Shown here in pieces: positions 42,499 through 51,959 of a stretch of DNA of 64,000 nucleotides (its first letter is position 1; each line of letters opens with the position of its first letter). The DNA comes from Streptomyces sp. Q6. Lineage in GTDB: Bacteria; Actinomycetota; Actinomycetes; Streptomycetales; Streptomycetaceae. The position numbers and the translations under genes were made by a program. A model generated the notes under the pieces. The model made no database searches. It was not told the DNA's origin and worked only from the letters and a program-made list of their open reading frames with translations. The stretch spans positions 5,952,001 through 6,016,000 of the forward strand of contig NZ_CP146022.1 of the NCBI RefSeq assembly GCF_036967205.1. The letters are read 5' to 3'.

Positions 42499-44577
42499 GT
42501 GTCCCCTGTGCCCTCGATGGACCCGGAGATGTCCCGTAGACGCCTGATGGCCGTCGGAGGCGGCGCGCTCGGCGCCGCGGCGACCCTCTCCTTCCTGCCG
42601 CCGTCGCTCCAGCAGGCCGTGGCCGCCCAGGTCAGCGAGGGCGCGCCGCCGAAGGGCGGGCTCGACGCCATCGAGCACGTCGTCATCCTGATGCAGGAGA
42701 ACCGGTCGTTCGACCACTACTTCGGCGCCCTGCGCGGCGTCCGCGGCTTCGGCGACCGCAACGCGATCCGGCTGCCCGGCGGGACCAGCGTCTTCGAGCA
42801 GCCGGGCGCCCTGCGCACCGTCCTGCCGTTCCCCGTGCGCGAGGCCGCCGAGACGCAGAAGAAGGACCTCCAGTACATCGGCGCCCTCGACCACTCCTGG
42901 TCCGGCGGCGCCAAGGCCTGGCACAACGGATGGCACGACGGGTGGATCACCGCGAAGACCGCGGCCACGATGGCGTTCTACACGCGCGAGGACATCCCCC
43001 TGCACTACGAGCTCGCCGACACCTTCACCGTCTGCGACGCCTACCACTCCTCCATCCACAGCTCCACCAGCCCCAACCGCAACCACCTGTGGAGCGGGAA
43101 GACGGGCTACGAGGCCAACGGCAAACGGGCGGTCGGCAACGACGCGTACGACGAGGGCACCCACCCCGGCTACGACTGGGGCACGTACGCCGAGCGCCTG
43201 GAGAAGGCGGGCGTCAGCTGGCAGACGTACACCGAGTGGGAGAACTTCACCGACAACCAGATCGAGTTCTTCACCACCTTCAAGGCCATCGCCAGGAAGG
43301 TGCTCGCCGGGACCGGGCTGACGTACATGGAGGCCTTCTACGCGAAGGTCCGCGACGCCGAGGACGACGCCGAGCGCGCGACGCTGCTCGCCACCCTGGA
43401 CCAGGGCGTCGCGACGCTGACCGCGAGCGAGCGGTCGCTGTTCGAGCGGGCCCTGCGACGCGTGCCCACGGGGAAGCTCGCCGAGACCTTCGCGCGGGAC
43501 GTGGCGACCGGGAAGCTGCCGCGCGTCTCCTACCTCGTGCCGTCCGCCGTCGACTCCGAGCACCCCTCCGTCTCGTCGCCGATCCACAGCGCGACGATCG
43601 TCTACAAGGTGCTCGACGCGCTCGCCTCGCACCCGGAGGTGTGGAAGAAGACGGCCGTCTTCATCAACTACGACGAGAACGACGGCTTCTTCGACCACGT
43701 GCCGCCGCCGGTGCCCGGCCCCGAGGTGACCGAGGAGCGGTGGCAGGGCCTGCCCACCGGTCTCGGCGCGCGCGTGCCGATGCTCGTCGTCTCGCCCTGG
43801 ACGGTCGGCGGATACGTGTGCTCCGAGGTCTTCGACCACACCTCCGTCGTGCGGTTCCTGGAGGTGTGGACCGGGGTGCGCGAACCCAACATCGGAGCCT
43901 GGCGCCGCCAGGTCACCGGCGACCTCACCGGCGCCTTCGACTTCACGCACACCGCACGGCAGCCGTCCGTCGAACAGCCGGGCCCGATCCCGGCCTTCAG
44001 CGGCCGCTGGGCCCCGCAGCCGCCCCTGAAGCAGTCGATGCCCGCGCAGGAGCCCGGCACCCGGCCCGCCCGCGCGCTCCCGTACCAGCCGGACGCCTCC
44101 GTCCGCGTGCACGACGGGGCGCTGACCCTGACCCTCGCGAACACCGGCCGCTCCAGCGCCCACTTCGCGCTCTACCCGTACGCCGGCGAGTACGCGATCC
44201 CGCAACACTTCGACGTCGTACGGGAGACGGCCGTGACCGTGCCGGTGCGCGACGGCGCGTACGACTTCGTGGTGACCGGGCCCGGCGGCTTCCGGCGCGA
44301 GTTCCAGGGGCGTACGGACGTCGGGGCCGACGTCACGACGACCGTGGACGCCCGCGCGCGCGTGCTGCGGATCCGGCTGCGCAACGTCGGCGACGCGACG
44401 CGGACGTTCACCGTAGGCAAGCGGACCGTGACCGTCCGGCCGGGGCGGACCGTCACCGTCGTGCACGGGACGCACCAGGAGCACGGCTGGTACGACACCG
44501 AGGTGACCTGCGGCGACGCCTTCCGGCGGCGGCTCATGGGGCACATCGAGAACGGACGGCCCAGCGTCTCCGGATGA
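42499..44577 (+). CDS. Tat-exported phosphocholine-type phospholipase C
   Basis: A 692-residue secreted enzyme of the bacterial phospholipase C/acid phosphatase family, which cleaves phosphatidylcholine or sphingomyelin. The signal is twin-arginine (SRRRLMAVGGGALGAAATLS). The catalytic start is HVVILMQENRSFDHYFGALRG, and YHSSIHSSTSPNRNHLWSG and FINYDENDGFFDHV are family blocks. The C-terminal part carries two short beta repeats (VRVHDGALTLTLANTGRSSA and the VLRIRLRNVGD region), as in phospholipases C with a duplicated DUF756 tail. GGAGG precedes the GTG. Confidence 0.9.
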   Translation: MSPVPSMDPEMSRRRLMAVGGGALGAAATLSFLPPSLQQAVAAQVSEGAPPKGGLDAIEHVVILMQENRSFDHYFGALRGVRGFGDRNAIRLPGGTSVFEQPGALRTVLPFPVREAAETQKKDLQYIGALDHSWSGGAKAWHNGWHDGWITAKTAATMAFYTREDIPLHYELADTFTVCDAYHSSIHSSTSPNRNHLWSGKTGYEANGKRAVGNDAYDEGTHPGYDWGTYAERLEKAGVSWQTYTEWENFTDNQIEFFTTFKAIARKVLAGTGLTYMEAFYAKVRDAEDDAERATLLATLDQGVATLTASERSLFERALRRVPTGKLAETFARDVATGKLPRVSYLVPSAVDSEHPSVSSPIHSATIVYKVLDALASHPEVWKKTAVFINYDENDGFFDHVPPPVPGPEVTEERWQGLPTGLGARVPMLVVSPWTVGGYVCSEVFDHTSVVRFLEVWTGVREPNIGAWRRQVTGDLTGAFDFTHTARQPSVEQPGPIPAFSGRWAPQPPLKQSMPAQEPGTRPARALPYQPDASVRVHDGALTLTLANTGRSSAHFALYPYAGEYAIPQHFDVVRETAVTVPVRDGAYDFVVTGPGGFRREFQGRTDVGADVTTTVDARARVLRIRLRNVGDATRTFTVGKRTVTVRPGRTVTVVHGTHQEHGWYDTEVTCGDAFRRRLMGHIENGRPSVSG

Positions 44578-44694
44578 CCGCCGGCTCATGACCGCCACCG
44601 CCTGACCGCTCCTGTGAGTAAGGCCACGAAAGCGACAAAGGATCACGTCTGACTGCAAGAGTGTCAGGCCATTGCTCATGTGTTCTTTGCGGGC

Positions 44695-44727
44695 TGTTCA
44701 CGGCGGTTCATGGCTTGTTCAGGCGAT
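44695..44727 (+). promoter_or_regulatory. PhoP-box-like 11-base direct repeats upstream of the MMPL gene
   Basis: Three consecutive 11-base units, TGTTCACGGCG, GTTCATGGCTT and GTTCAGGCGAT, share GTTCA near the start. The last two are in exact register. Streptomyces PHO boxes are direct repeats of 11 bases beginning GTTCA. A further GTTC lies at 44736, and a TAAAGAT -10-like box at 44744 follows. Confidence 0.45.
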
Positions 44728-44776
44728 CACCGACTGTTCCCGATAAAGATCCACGAAACACCCAGGGAGCACGTCC

Positions 44777-47011
44777 GTGGCCGCACTCGCGCGTTGGTGT
44801 GTCAGGCATCGGCTCGTCGTCGTTCTGTTGTGGCTCCTCGCGCTGGGTGGCACCAGCGCGGCCGCGGCGGTCGCCGGATCCGCGTACTCGAACGACTACG
44901 AGGCGTCCGGCACCGAATCCGGCCGCGCCACCCAGCTCCTGAGCCAGAACTTCGCCGGTCTCGGCGGCGACAGCGACACCGTCGTCTGGCACACCGACAC
45001 CTCCACGGTGCGCGCCGCCGACGTCGAGACGGCGATGAGCAACGCGCTCGGCCAGGTGGCGAAGCTGCCCGGCGTCTCCTCGGTCGTCTCGCCGTACGAG
45101 AACGCGGGCGCCGGACAGATCAGCGCCGACGGGCGGACCGCGTACGCCACCGTCACCTTCGACGAGCAGGCCGACGACATCCCGCGCGGTCAGGCGCAGG
45201 CCGTCGTCGACACCGCGCGCGACGCCGCGGAGCACGGGCCCGACGGGCTCCAGGTCGAGCTCGGCGGCAGCGCCGTCGCGCTCACCGAGTCGACCTCGGC
45301 CCACCTGTCCGAGGTCATCGGCGTCGTCGTCGCGGCCGTCGTGCTCTTCCTCGCCTTCGGGTCCCTCGCCGCCGCCGCGCTGCCCATCGCCACCGCCCTC
45401 GTCAGCGTCGGCACCGCGTACGCGGGCATCGTGCTCCTCGGCCACCTGATGACCGTCGCCGACTTCGCGCCGATGCTCGGCATGCTCGTCGGGCTCGGGG
45501 TCGGCATCGACTACGCCCTGTTCATCGTGACCCGGCACCGCAAGGGCCTCAAGCGCGGCCTGCCGGTCGCCGTCGCCGCCGAGCGGGCCGTGGCCACCAC
45601 CGGGCGGGCCGTCGTCTTCGCGGGCGCCACCGTGTGCATCGCGCTGCTCGGCATGCTGATCCTCAGGCTCAGCTTCCTCAACGGAGTCGCCATCGCCGCC
45701 TCCGTGACCGTGCTGCTCACCGTCGCCGCGTCCGTGACCCTGCTGCCCGCGCTGCTGTCCCGCATCGGGATGCGGGCGCTGTCCCGGCGCGAGCGGCGCC
45801 GCCTCGCCGAGCACGGGCCCGAACCCGAGCTGCCGACCGGCCTCGCCGCCCGCTGGGCCGCCTTCGTCGAGCGCCACCCGAAGCTGCTCGGCGGCCTCGC
45901 CCTCGCCGTGATCACGGTCCTCGCGCTGCCCACTCTCTTCCTCCACCTCGGCACGTCCGACCAGGGCAACAACCCGCGCTCGACGACGACCCGGCAGGCG
46001 TACGACCTGCTCGCCGACGGCTTCGGCCCCGGCGTGAACGGGCCGCTCACCCTCGTCACCGACGTCGACGGCGCCCGGGACAAGCTCGCGCTCACCGACC
46101 TCGCGGGCGAACTGCGCACCACCGAAGGCGTCGCCGCCGTCTCCCCGATCACGTACAACGCCGACGACAGCGCCGCCTACATGACCGTCGTCCCGACGTC
46201 CGCGCCGCAGTCCGAGCGGACCAGCGAACTCGTCGACCGGCTGCGCACGGACGTCGTCCCCGGGACGGGCCTCGACGCGCAGGTCGGCGGCGTCACCGCG
46301 AGCTACGACGACTTCGCCGAGGTCATCGTCGGCAAACTGCCCCTGTTCGTGGGCGTCGTGATCGGGCTCGGTTGCCTGCTCCTGCTGCTCGCGTTCCGCT
46401 CGATCGGCATCCCGCTGAAGGCCGCCGCGATGAACGTCGCGGCCGTCGCCGCCGCCTTCGGCGTCGTCGTCGCGATCTTCCAGTGGGGCTGGGGCAGCGA
46501 ACTGCTCGGCCTCGGCGCCGCGGGACCCATCGAACCGTTCCTGCCCGTGATCATGGTCTCGGTCCTCTTCGGACTCTCCATGGACTACCAGGTGTTCCTG
46601 GTGAGCCGGATGTACGAGGAGTGGCTGGAGACCGGCGACAACCGGCGGGCCGTGCGGGTCGGGCTCGCCGAGACCAGCCGCGTGATCAACTCCGCGGCCG
46701 TGATCATGATTTCGGTCTTCCTGGCCTTCGTGCTCAGCGGGGACCGGGTGATCGCGATGTTCGGCATCGCCCTCGCGGCCGCCGTCGCCCTCGACGCCTT
46801 CGTGCTCCGTACGCTCCTGGTCCCCGCCCTGATGCACCTGCTCGGCGGCGCCAACTGGTGGCTGCCCGGGTGGCTCGACCGGCGCCTGCCCCGCCTCAGC
46901 ATCGAGCCGCCCGAGTGCCGCGCGGCGGCGGATGCGAGGATCCCGGGACAGCGCGAATCGCTGCCCGAACCCTTCACGAAGGAGCCCGATGTACGCCATC
47001 CCGCTGGATGA
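44777..47011 (+). CDS. MMPL-family transporter (RND superfamily)
   Basis: A 744-residue membrane exporter with the MmpL layout: helix 1 (LVVVLLWLLALGGTSAAAAV), a large extracytoplasmic loop, five helices, then the same arrangement repeated. Typical segments are GLGVGIDYALFIVTRHR in the first half and FGLSMDYQVFLVSRMYEEW in the second, holding the Asp/Tyr pairs used for proton flow. Relatives export lipids, antibiotics or siderophores; the substrate is unknown. AGGGAG lies before the GTG. Its 3' end overlaps the GNAT gene. Confidence 0.9.
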   Translation: MAALARWCVRHRLVVVLLWLLALGGTSAAAAVAGSAYSNDYEASGTESGRATQLLSQNFAGLGGDSDTVVWHTDTSTVRAADVETAMSNALGQVAKLPGVSSVVSPYENAGAGQISADGRTAYATVTFDEQADDIPRGQAQAVVDTARDAAEHGPDGLQVELGGSAVALTESTSAHLSEVIGVVVAAVVLFLAFGSLAAAALPIATALVSVGTAYAGIVLLGHLMTVADFAPMLGMLVGLGVGIDYALFIVTRHRKGLKRGLPVAVAAERAVATTGRAVVFAGATVCIALLGMLILRLSFLNGVAIAASVTVLLTVAASVTLLPALLSRIGMRALSRRERRRLAEHGPEPELPTGLAARWAAFVERHPKLLGGLALAVITVLALPTLFLHLGTSDQGNNPRSTTTRQAYDLLADGFGPGVNGPLTLVTDVDGARDKLALTDLAGELRTTEGVAAVSPITYNADDSAAYMTVVPTSAPQSERTSELVDRLRTDVVPGTGLDAQVGGVTASYDDFAEVIVGKLPLFVGVVIGLGCLLLLLAFRSIGIPLKAAAMNVAAVAAAFGVVVAIFQWGWGSELLGLGAAGPIEPFLPVIMVSVLFGLSMDYQVFLVSRMYEEWLETGDNRRAVRVGLAETSRVINSAAVIMISVFLAFVLSGDRVIAMFGIALAAAVALDAFVLRTLLVPALMHLLGGANWWLPGWLDRRLPRLSIEPPECRAAADARIPGQRESLPEPFTKEPDVRHPAG

Positions 47012-47558
47012 CACCGGTGCCGAACTGCGCCCCCTGGAGCCCTGGCACGCCGAGGAGTTCCTGGCGCACCTCGACCGGGGGCGGGAGTTCATCGGGCGCT
47101 TCATCCCCTTCGGCTCCCAGGTCACCGACGTGGACTCCGCGCGGGCCACGCTCCAGCGCTACGCCGACCTGCGCGCCGCCGACAAGGCCTCGCACCACGG
47201 CATCTGGAGCGACGGCACGCTCGTCGGGGGCGTGCTCACCCTGGAGTTCGACGCGGCGAGCGGCAACTGCGAGGTCGGCTGCTGGCTGGAGCCCGCCGCG
47301 TCCGGGCGCGGTCTGATCACCCGCGCGATGCGGCACCTCATCGACTGGGCCGTGGAGGACCGCGGTATCCACCGGGTGGAATGGGTGGCCGCGTCCGGAA
47401 ACGTGCCGAGCCTCAAGGTCGCCGAGCGGCTCGGATTCACCCGGGACGGCATCCGTCGCGAGGCGCATCAGTGGCGCGGAGAACGCCATGACCTGGAGGT
47501 CTGGTCGGTGCTCGCTCCGGAGTGGCGCAGCGCACGCGACGCGCACAAGAAACGTTAA
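46989..47558 (+). CDS. GNAT-family N-acetyltransferase (RimJ/RimL type)
   Basis: A 189-residue acetyltransferase. It opens YAIPLDDTGAELRPLEPWHA, and the acetyl-CoA motif A is CWLEPAASGRGLITRAMRHL, followed by HRVEWVAASGNVPSLKVAERLGF. These are features of the RimJ/RimL ribosomal-protein acetyltransferase group, though many members act on other amines. The ATG overlaps the MMPL stop by 23 bases and has AAGGAG five bases upstream. Confidence 0.87.
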   Translation: MYAIPLDDTGAELRPLEPWHAEEFLAHLDRGREFIGRFIPFGSQVTDVDSARATLQRYADLRAADKASHHGIWSDGTLVGGVLTLEFDAASGNCEVGCWLEPAASGRGLITRAMRHLIDWAVEDRGIHRVEWVAASGNVPSLKVAERLGFTRDGIRREAHQWRGERHDLEVWSVLAPEWRSARDAHKKR

Positions 47559-47593
47559 GGGACCTCTCAGACAGCGTCCGTACGGTGCGCAGC

Positions 47594-48211
47594 ATGACTA
47601 CGAAGACTGACGAGACCGCCGAGACCACGGAGGCCACCGAGGCCAAGGTCTCCGAAGAGGCCACCGAGGCCACCGAGCCCGCGAAGGCCGACCTCACCGA
47701 GACCGACGCCGACAAGGGCGTCGAGAAGGACAGCGAGAAGGACGTCGCGGACCTCTCCGACGACGAGATCGAGTCCGAGCTGGAGGCGCTCGCCGAGAAG
47801 GACGACGCCGCCCGCCCGGCCGGCGTCGGCCTGGGCGCGGGAGCCATCGTCTCCGTGGCCCTCGGCATCGTGGCGCTCAGCGGCGGCTGGCTCGGCACCA
47901 TCGCCTCCGCCCGTGAGTCCCTCATCGGCCAGCTCAACACCTCCCAGAGCGCCGGCGTCGCCACGCAGGTCTCCGAGGTCTACGGCGACGCGTGGCACGC
48001 CGCCGCCCTCGTCGGCGGGGCCTTCTCCCTCGTCGCCCTGCTCGTCGGCGCGTTCGTCCTGGTCAAGCCCGCGTTCGGCGTCCCCGGCAAGGCCCAGCCG
48101 GTCTGGATCAAGTCGACCGCGTGGGCAGGCGTCACACTCGGCGTGCTCGGCCTGCTGCTCGCCGTCGCCAAGTACTCCGACCTGCTCCTCGGGCTGCCCA
48201 AGACCAGCTGA
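47594..48211 (+). CDS. Membrane protein with acidic Thr/Glu-rich N-terminus
   Basis: A 205-residue protein. The first 75 residues are made of Glu/Thr/Ala/Asp repeats (ETTEATEAKVSEEATEATEP) and are probably a disordered cytoplasmic arm. Three hydrophobic segments follow (VGLGAGAIVSVALGIVAL, AAALVGGAFSLVALLVGAFV and WAGVTLGVLGLLLAVA). TACGGT lies seven bases before the ATG and there is no SD, so a leaderless start is likely. Function unknown. Confidence 0.75.
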   Translation: MTTKTDETAETTEATEAKVSEEATEATEPAKADLTETDADKGVEKDSEKDVADLSDDEIESELEALAEKDDAARPAGVGLGAGAIVSVALGIVALSGGWLGTIASARESLIGQLNTSQSAGVATQVSEVYGDAWHAAALVGGAFSLVALLVGAFVLVKPAFGVPGKAQPVWIKSTAWAGVTLGVLGLLLAVAKYSDLLLGLPKTS

Positions 48212-48230
48212 GGCCCCCCGCACCACCTCT

Positions 48231-48258
48231 CTAAGGCACCCCGAACGGGGTGCCTTAG
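48231..48258 (+). terminator. Perfect hairpin terminator
   Basis: A 12-bp perfect stem (CTAAGGCACCCC and GGGGTGCCTTAG) around a GAAC loop, 20 bases after the preceding stop. The arms are AT-ended and symmetric, so it could also act on the opposite strand. Confidence 0.8.
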
Positions 48259-48416
48259 GCGTGTCTGAGGCACCCCCGACCCGAGGTAAGGCGGCCCCGC
48301 CCCGCAACATGCGGCACTCGCCCGATGTGGCGCACCCCCCTGGGAAACGAAAGTTGAGGCATCGCGGAGAACACACCGCGAACACCGCGACAGAAGCCAC
48401 CAGGGAGACCGACACC

Positions 48417-48599
48417 ATGCATGCCTACGAGATCCACCAGATCCGCTCCGCCGAACTCATCGCCGAGGCCGACCAGTACCGCCTGGTCCGCGCCGCCCTC
48501 CGGTCCCGCCGTGCCGAGCGCCGTTCAGCGCGCGACGCGGCGGAGGGGCGGGTGAGTACCGACGGCCCGCGCCGCCACCGCGCACCGCGCACGGCATGA
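48417..48599 (+). CDS. Small basic protein (60 residues)
   Basis: A short hypothetical protein that starts MHAYEIHQIRSAELI, then AEADQYRLVRAALRSRRAER and an Arg-rich tail. AGGGAGA sits about nine bases before the ATG. It resembles the small basic, helical proteins common in Streptomyces. Its stop shares an ATGA with the most upstream start of the following LuxR-type gene, so the two may be coupled. No function is known. Confidence 0.6.
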   Translation: MHAYEIHQIRSAELIAEADQYRLVRAALRSRRAERRSARDAAEGRVSTDGPRRHRAPRTA

Positions 48600-51500
48600 G
48601 CACCCCGACCAGGGCGGGCTTCGAAATACCCGCCGCGCTGTCGGACCCGTGTGCGATGCTCAACGGCGTGGAGACCAGGTCCGTCAGCCCGGTGTTCGTC
48701 GGCCGCGCCGACGAACTGGGCGTACTCGACACCGCGCTCGGGCGCGCCGCCGCCGGCGAGCCCCAAGCGCTGCTCCTCGGCGGCGAGGCCGGGGTCGGCA
48801 AGACCCGGCTCGTCGAGGAGTTCGCCGCCGCGGCGTGCGAGCGCGGCGCCGTCGTCGTCACCGGCGGCTGTGTGGAGATCGGGGCCGACGGGCTGCCCTT
48901 CGCCCCTTCTCCACCGCGCTGCGCTCGCTGCGCCGCAAGCTGCCGGACGACGTCGACGCGGCGGCGGCCGGCCGCGAGGACGAGCTGGCGCGGGTCCTGC
49001 CCGAGCTGGGCACCCGCGCCGCACCCGGCTTCGAGGGGCGGGGCGACGAGAGCGCCACCGCGCGCCTCTTCGAGCTCACCGCCCGGCTCCTGGAGCGGGT
49101 CGCCGCCGAGCACACCGTCGTGGTCGTCCTGGAGGACCTGCACTGGGCCGACGCCTCGACCCGCCACCTGCTGTCCTACCTCTTCCGCACCCTGCGCAGC
49201 GGCCGTCTCGCCGTCGTCGCCACCTACCGCGCCGACGACGTGCACCGCCGCCACCCGCTGCGCCCCCTCCTCGCCGAACTCGACCGGCTGCGCACCGTCA
49301 CCCGCATCGAACTCGGCCGCCTCAGCCGCGACGAGGTGCGCCGCCAGGTCGCCGGCATCATGGCCGCCGAACCCGACCGCGCCATCGTCGACGACATCTA
49401 CCGCCGCTCGGACGGCAACGCCTTCTTCGTGGAGGAACTCGCCGTCTCGGCCGCCGAGGGCTGCGCCACAGGCCTCACCGACTCGCTGCGCGACGTCCTC
49501 CTCGTCCGCGTCGAATCGCTGCCCGAGTCCGCCCAGCGCGTCGCCCGGATCTGCGCCGAGGGCGGCTCCACCGTCGAGTACCCGCTGCTCGCCGCCGTCG
49601 CCCGGCTCGGCGAGGACGAGCTCATCGAGGCCCTGCGCGCCGCCGTCGGCGCCAACATCCTGCTCGCGTCCCCCGAGGGCGACGGCTACCGCTTCCGCCA
49701 CTCCCTGGTCCGCGAGGCCGTCAGCGACGACCTGCTGCCCGGCGAGCGCTCCCGCCTCAACCGCCGCTACGCCGAAGCCCTCGAAGCCGACCCGACCCTC
49801 GTCCCCGCCGACGCCCGCGTGATGCGCCTGGCCACCTACTGGTACCAGGCGCACGACCCGGCCAAGGCGCTGCCCGCCGTCCTCGACGCCTCCGTCGAGG
49901 CCCGCCGCAGGCACGCCTACTCCGAGCAACTGCGGCTCCTGGAGCGGGCGATGGAGCTGTGGGACGCGGCGCCCCAGGACATCCGCGACACCCTGCGGCT
50001 CGGCGACTACTCCGACGCCTACCCGTCCTGCGACTGCGACCCGGCCGAGACGGCGCTCGGCTACCTCGACCTCATGGCCGAGGCCGCCACCGCGGGCCGG
50101 CTGTGCGGCGAGCGAGAGCGCGCCATGAAGATCGGCCGGCGCGCCCTGCGCATCCTGGACGACCTCGCGGCGAACGGCGAGGGCGACCCGCTGCGCGCCG
50201 CCTGGTTCTGGATCCAGCGCTCCCGCATCGTCTCCCACCTGCGCAGGGGCAACGGCTGGGACGAGATCGCCACCGCCCAGGAGCTGGTCCGCGGCCTGCC
50301 GCCGTCCGAGGTGCACGCCGAGGTCCTCACCCACGCCGCCGCGTGGGGCATGCTGCACAGCCCCGGCGCCGAGACCCTCGCCGCCGCCGAGCGCGCCGTC
50401 GAGTACGCGCAGATGGTCGGCGCCGTCGAGACCGAGCTGCACGCCCGCCTGATCCTCGGCGGCCTCCTCGTCGACTCCGGCGATGTGGAGCGCGGCCTCG
50501 CCGAGATGTACGCCGCCCGCGACCGCTCCATGGCGCTCGGCCTCATCGCCCGTATCAACAACGTGAACGTGAACCTGCCCTCCACACTGGAGAGCGTCGG
50601 CCGCTCCGAGGAAGCCGTCCGCGTCGCCGACGAGGGCATCGAGCTGTGCCGCCGCTACGGCCTCACCGACACCAAGGGCTGGGTCCGCGCGAACAAGGCG
50701 GAGTCGCTGATCTCCCTCGGCCGCTGGGACGAGGCCGTCAAGGCCGCCGAGTGGACCCGCCGCTCCGCGCAGAGCGACAAGCCGATGGCCGGAGCCTGCG
50801 CGCACCTCGCCACCGTCGCCCTCGGCCGCGGCGCCGTGCAGGAGGCGGCCGCACACCTGGCCGCCGCCCACGAGCAGTACGGCACGCACGACCCGCAGCC
50901 GCAGCACACCCTGCCCGTCGTGCACCTCTCCCTCGGGCTCGCCGCCGCCCAGGGCCGCGTCCTCGACGCCCGCGCCGAGCTGGCCCGGCTCGTCGACGAG
51001 GGCCTGCCGCCCGCCGAGCACCGCTACATATGGCCGCTCCTGCGCACCGCCGCCATGGCCGAGGCCGACGCCCGCGGTCTGCCCGCCGGTGACGCGGGCC
51101 GCTCCGAGGCCGTCGAGCGGATCAGGGACGCCGCCAAGCACCAGGCCACCCCGGTCCCGGTCTGGCTCGGGTACGAACAGTGGGTGCGCTGCGAGCTGCT
51201 TCGCGCGGAGGACCGCGACACCGCGGACGACTGGTCCGCCACCGTCACCGCGTTCGAGACCCTCGGCCGCCCCTACGACCTGGCCCGGGTCCGGCTGCGG
51301 CTCGCCGAGTCCCTCCTCGTCGAGGCCGGGGAGGACGACCGCGACCGCGCCACCGAACTGCTCCGCCTGTCCGCCGCCGTCGCCGACCACCTCGGCGCCC
51401 GCCCGCTCGCCGAGTCCGTCGCCCTGCTCGCCCAGCGCGCCCGGCTCAGCCTGACCCGGGACGTGCCGCGCCGCAGCGCCCCGGCCGATCCCGCCGAGGA

Positions 51501-51720
51501 GTTCGGCCTCACCAGCCGCGAGCGCGACGTGCTGCGCCTGGTCACGGAGGGCCGCAGCAACCGCCAGATCGCGGAGCGGCTGTTCATCTCGCCGAAGACC
51601 GCGAGCGTCCACGTCTCGAACATCCTGGCCAAGCTGGGGGTGGCGGGCCGCGGTGAGGCGGCGGCCCTGGCCCACCGCCTGCACCTCTTCCCGACCGCCG
51701 CCACCCCTCCCGTACGCTGA
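48596..51720 (+). CDS. LuxR-type regulator with AAA ATPase domain, apparent frameshift
   Basis: A large (about 1,040 residue) ATP-dependent regulator of the LAL type. The N-terminal ATPase part starts VFVGRADELGVLD, with Walker A GGEAGVGKTR and a Walker B-like VVVVLEDLHWAD. A TPR-like middle follows, and the C-terminus has the LuxR helix-turn-helix (LTSRERDVLRLVTEGRSNRQ, then IAERLFISPKTASVHVSNIL). The first 100 or so codons lie in one frame, the rest one base back. Adding one C to the run at 48903-48906 turns PFAPSPP into PFAPFSTALRSLRR and repairs the gene. The start is uncertain (48596, 48656 or 48668). Confidence 0.82.
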
Positions 51721-51758
51721 ACGGAAGGGCTCGGCCCGGCCACCCCTCTGGAGGCGCA

Positions 51759-51959
51759 GTGTTCAACATGTTCGAGGACCTGTTCGCGCCCGGCCGCAAG
51801 CACACCAACGACGAGCGCAAGCGCCTGGAACTGACCCGGGTCGACCTGAACGACGGCGACCCGGGCCGCGGCCCGATAGACCTCACGTCGGGCAAGGTCG
51901 TGGTGCGCGCACCCGAGGCCACCCCGGCCGAGGACGACGACAGCGACGAGGTCAGCTGA
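51759..51959 (+). CDS. Small DUF6191-type protein
   Basis: A 66-residue protein beginning FNMFEDLFAPGRKHTNDERK and ending in an acidic tail (EDDDSDEVS). I recognise this as a Streptomyces small family of unknown function (DUF6191). GGAGG lies five bases before the GTG; an ATG three codons on is the alternative. Its stop overlaps the convergent sugar dehydrogenase gene by eight bases. Confidence 0.7.
   Translation: MFNMFEDLFAPGRKHTNDERKRLELTRVDLNDGDPGRGPIDLTSGKVVVRAPEATPAEDDDSDEVS

Noticed and set aside
48457-51684. Antisense reading frame of about 1,075 codons opposite the LuxR regulator
   Set aside because: Repeated Gly/Val/Arg/Asp composition is a shadow of the real gene; nothing recognisable in it.
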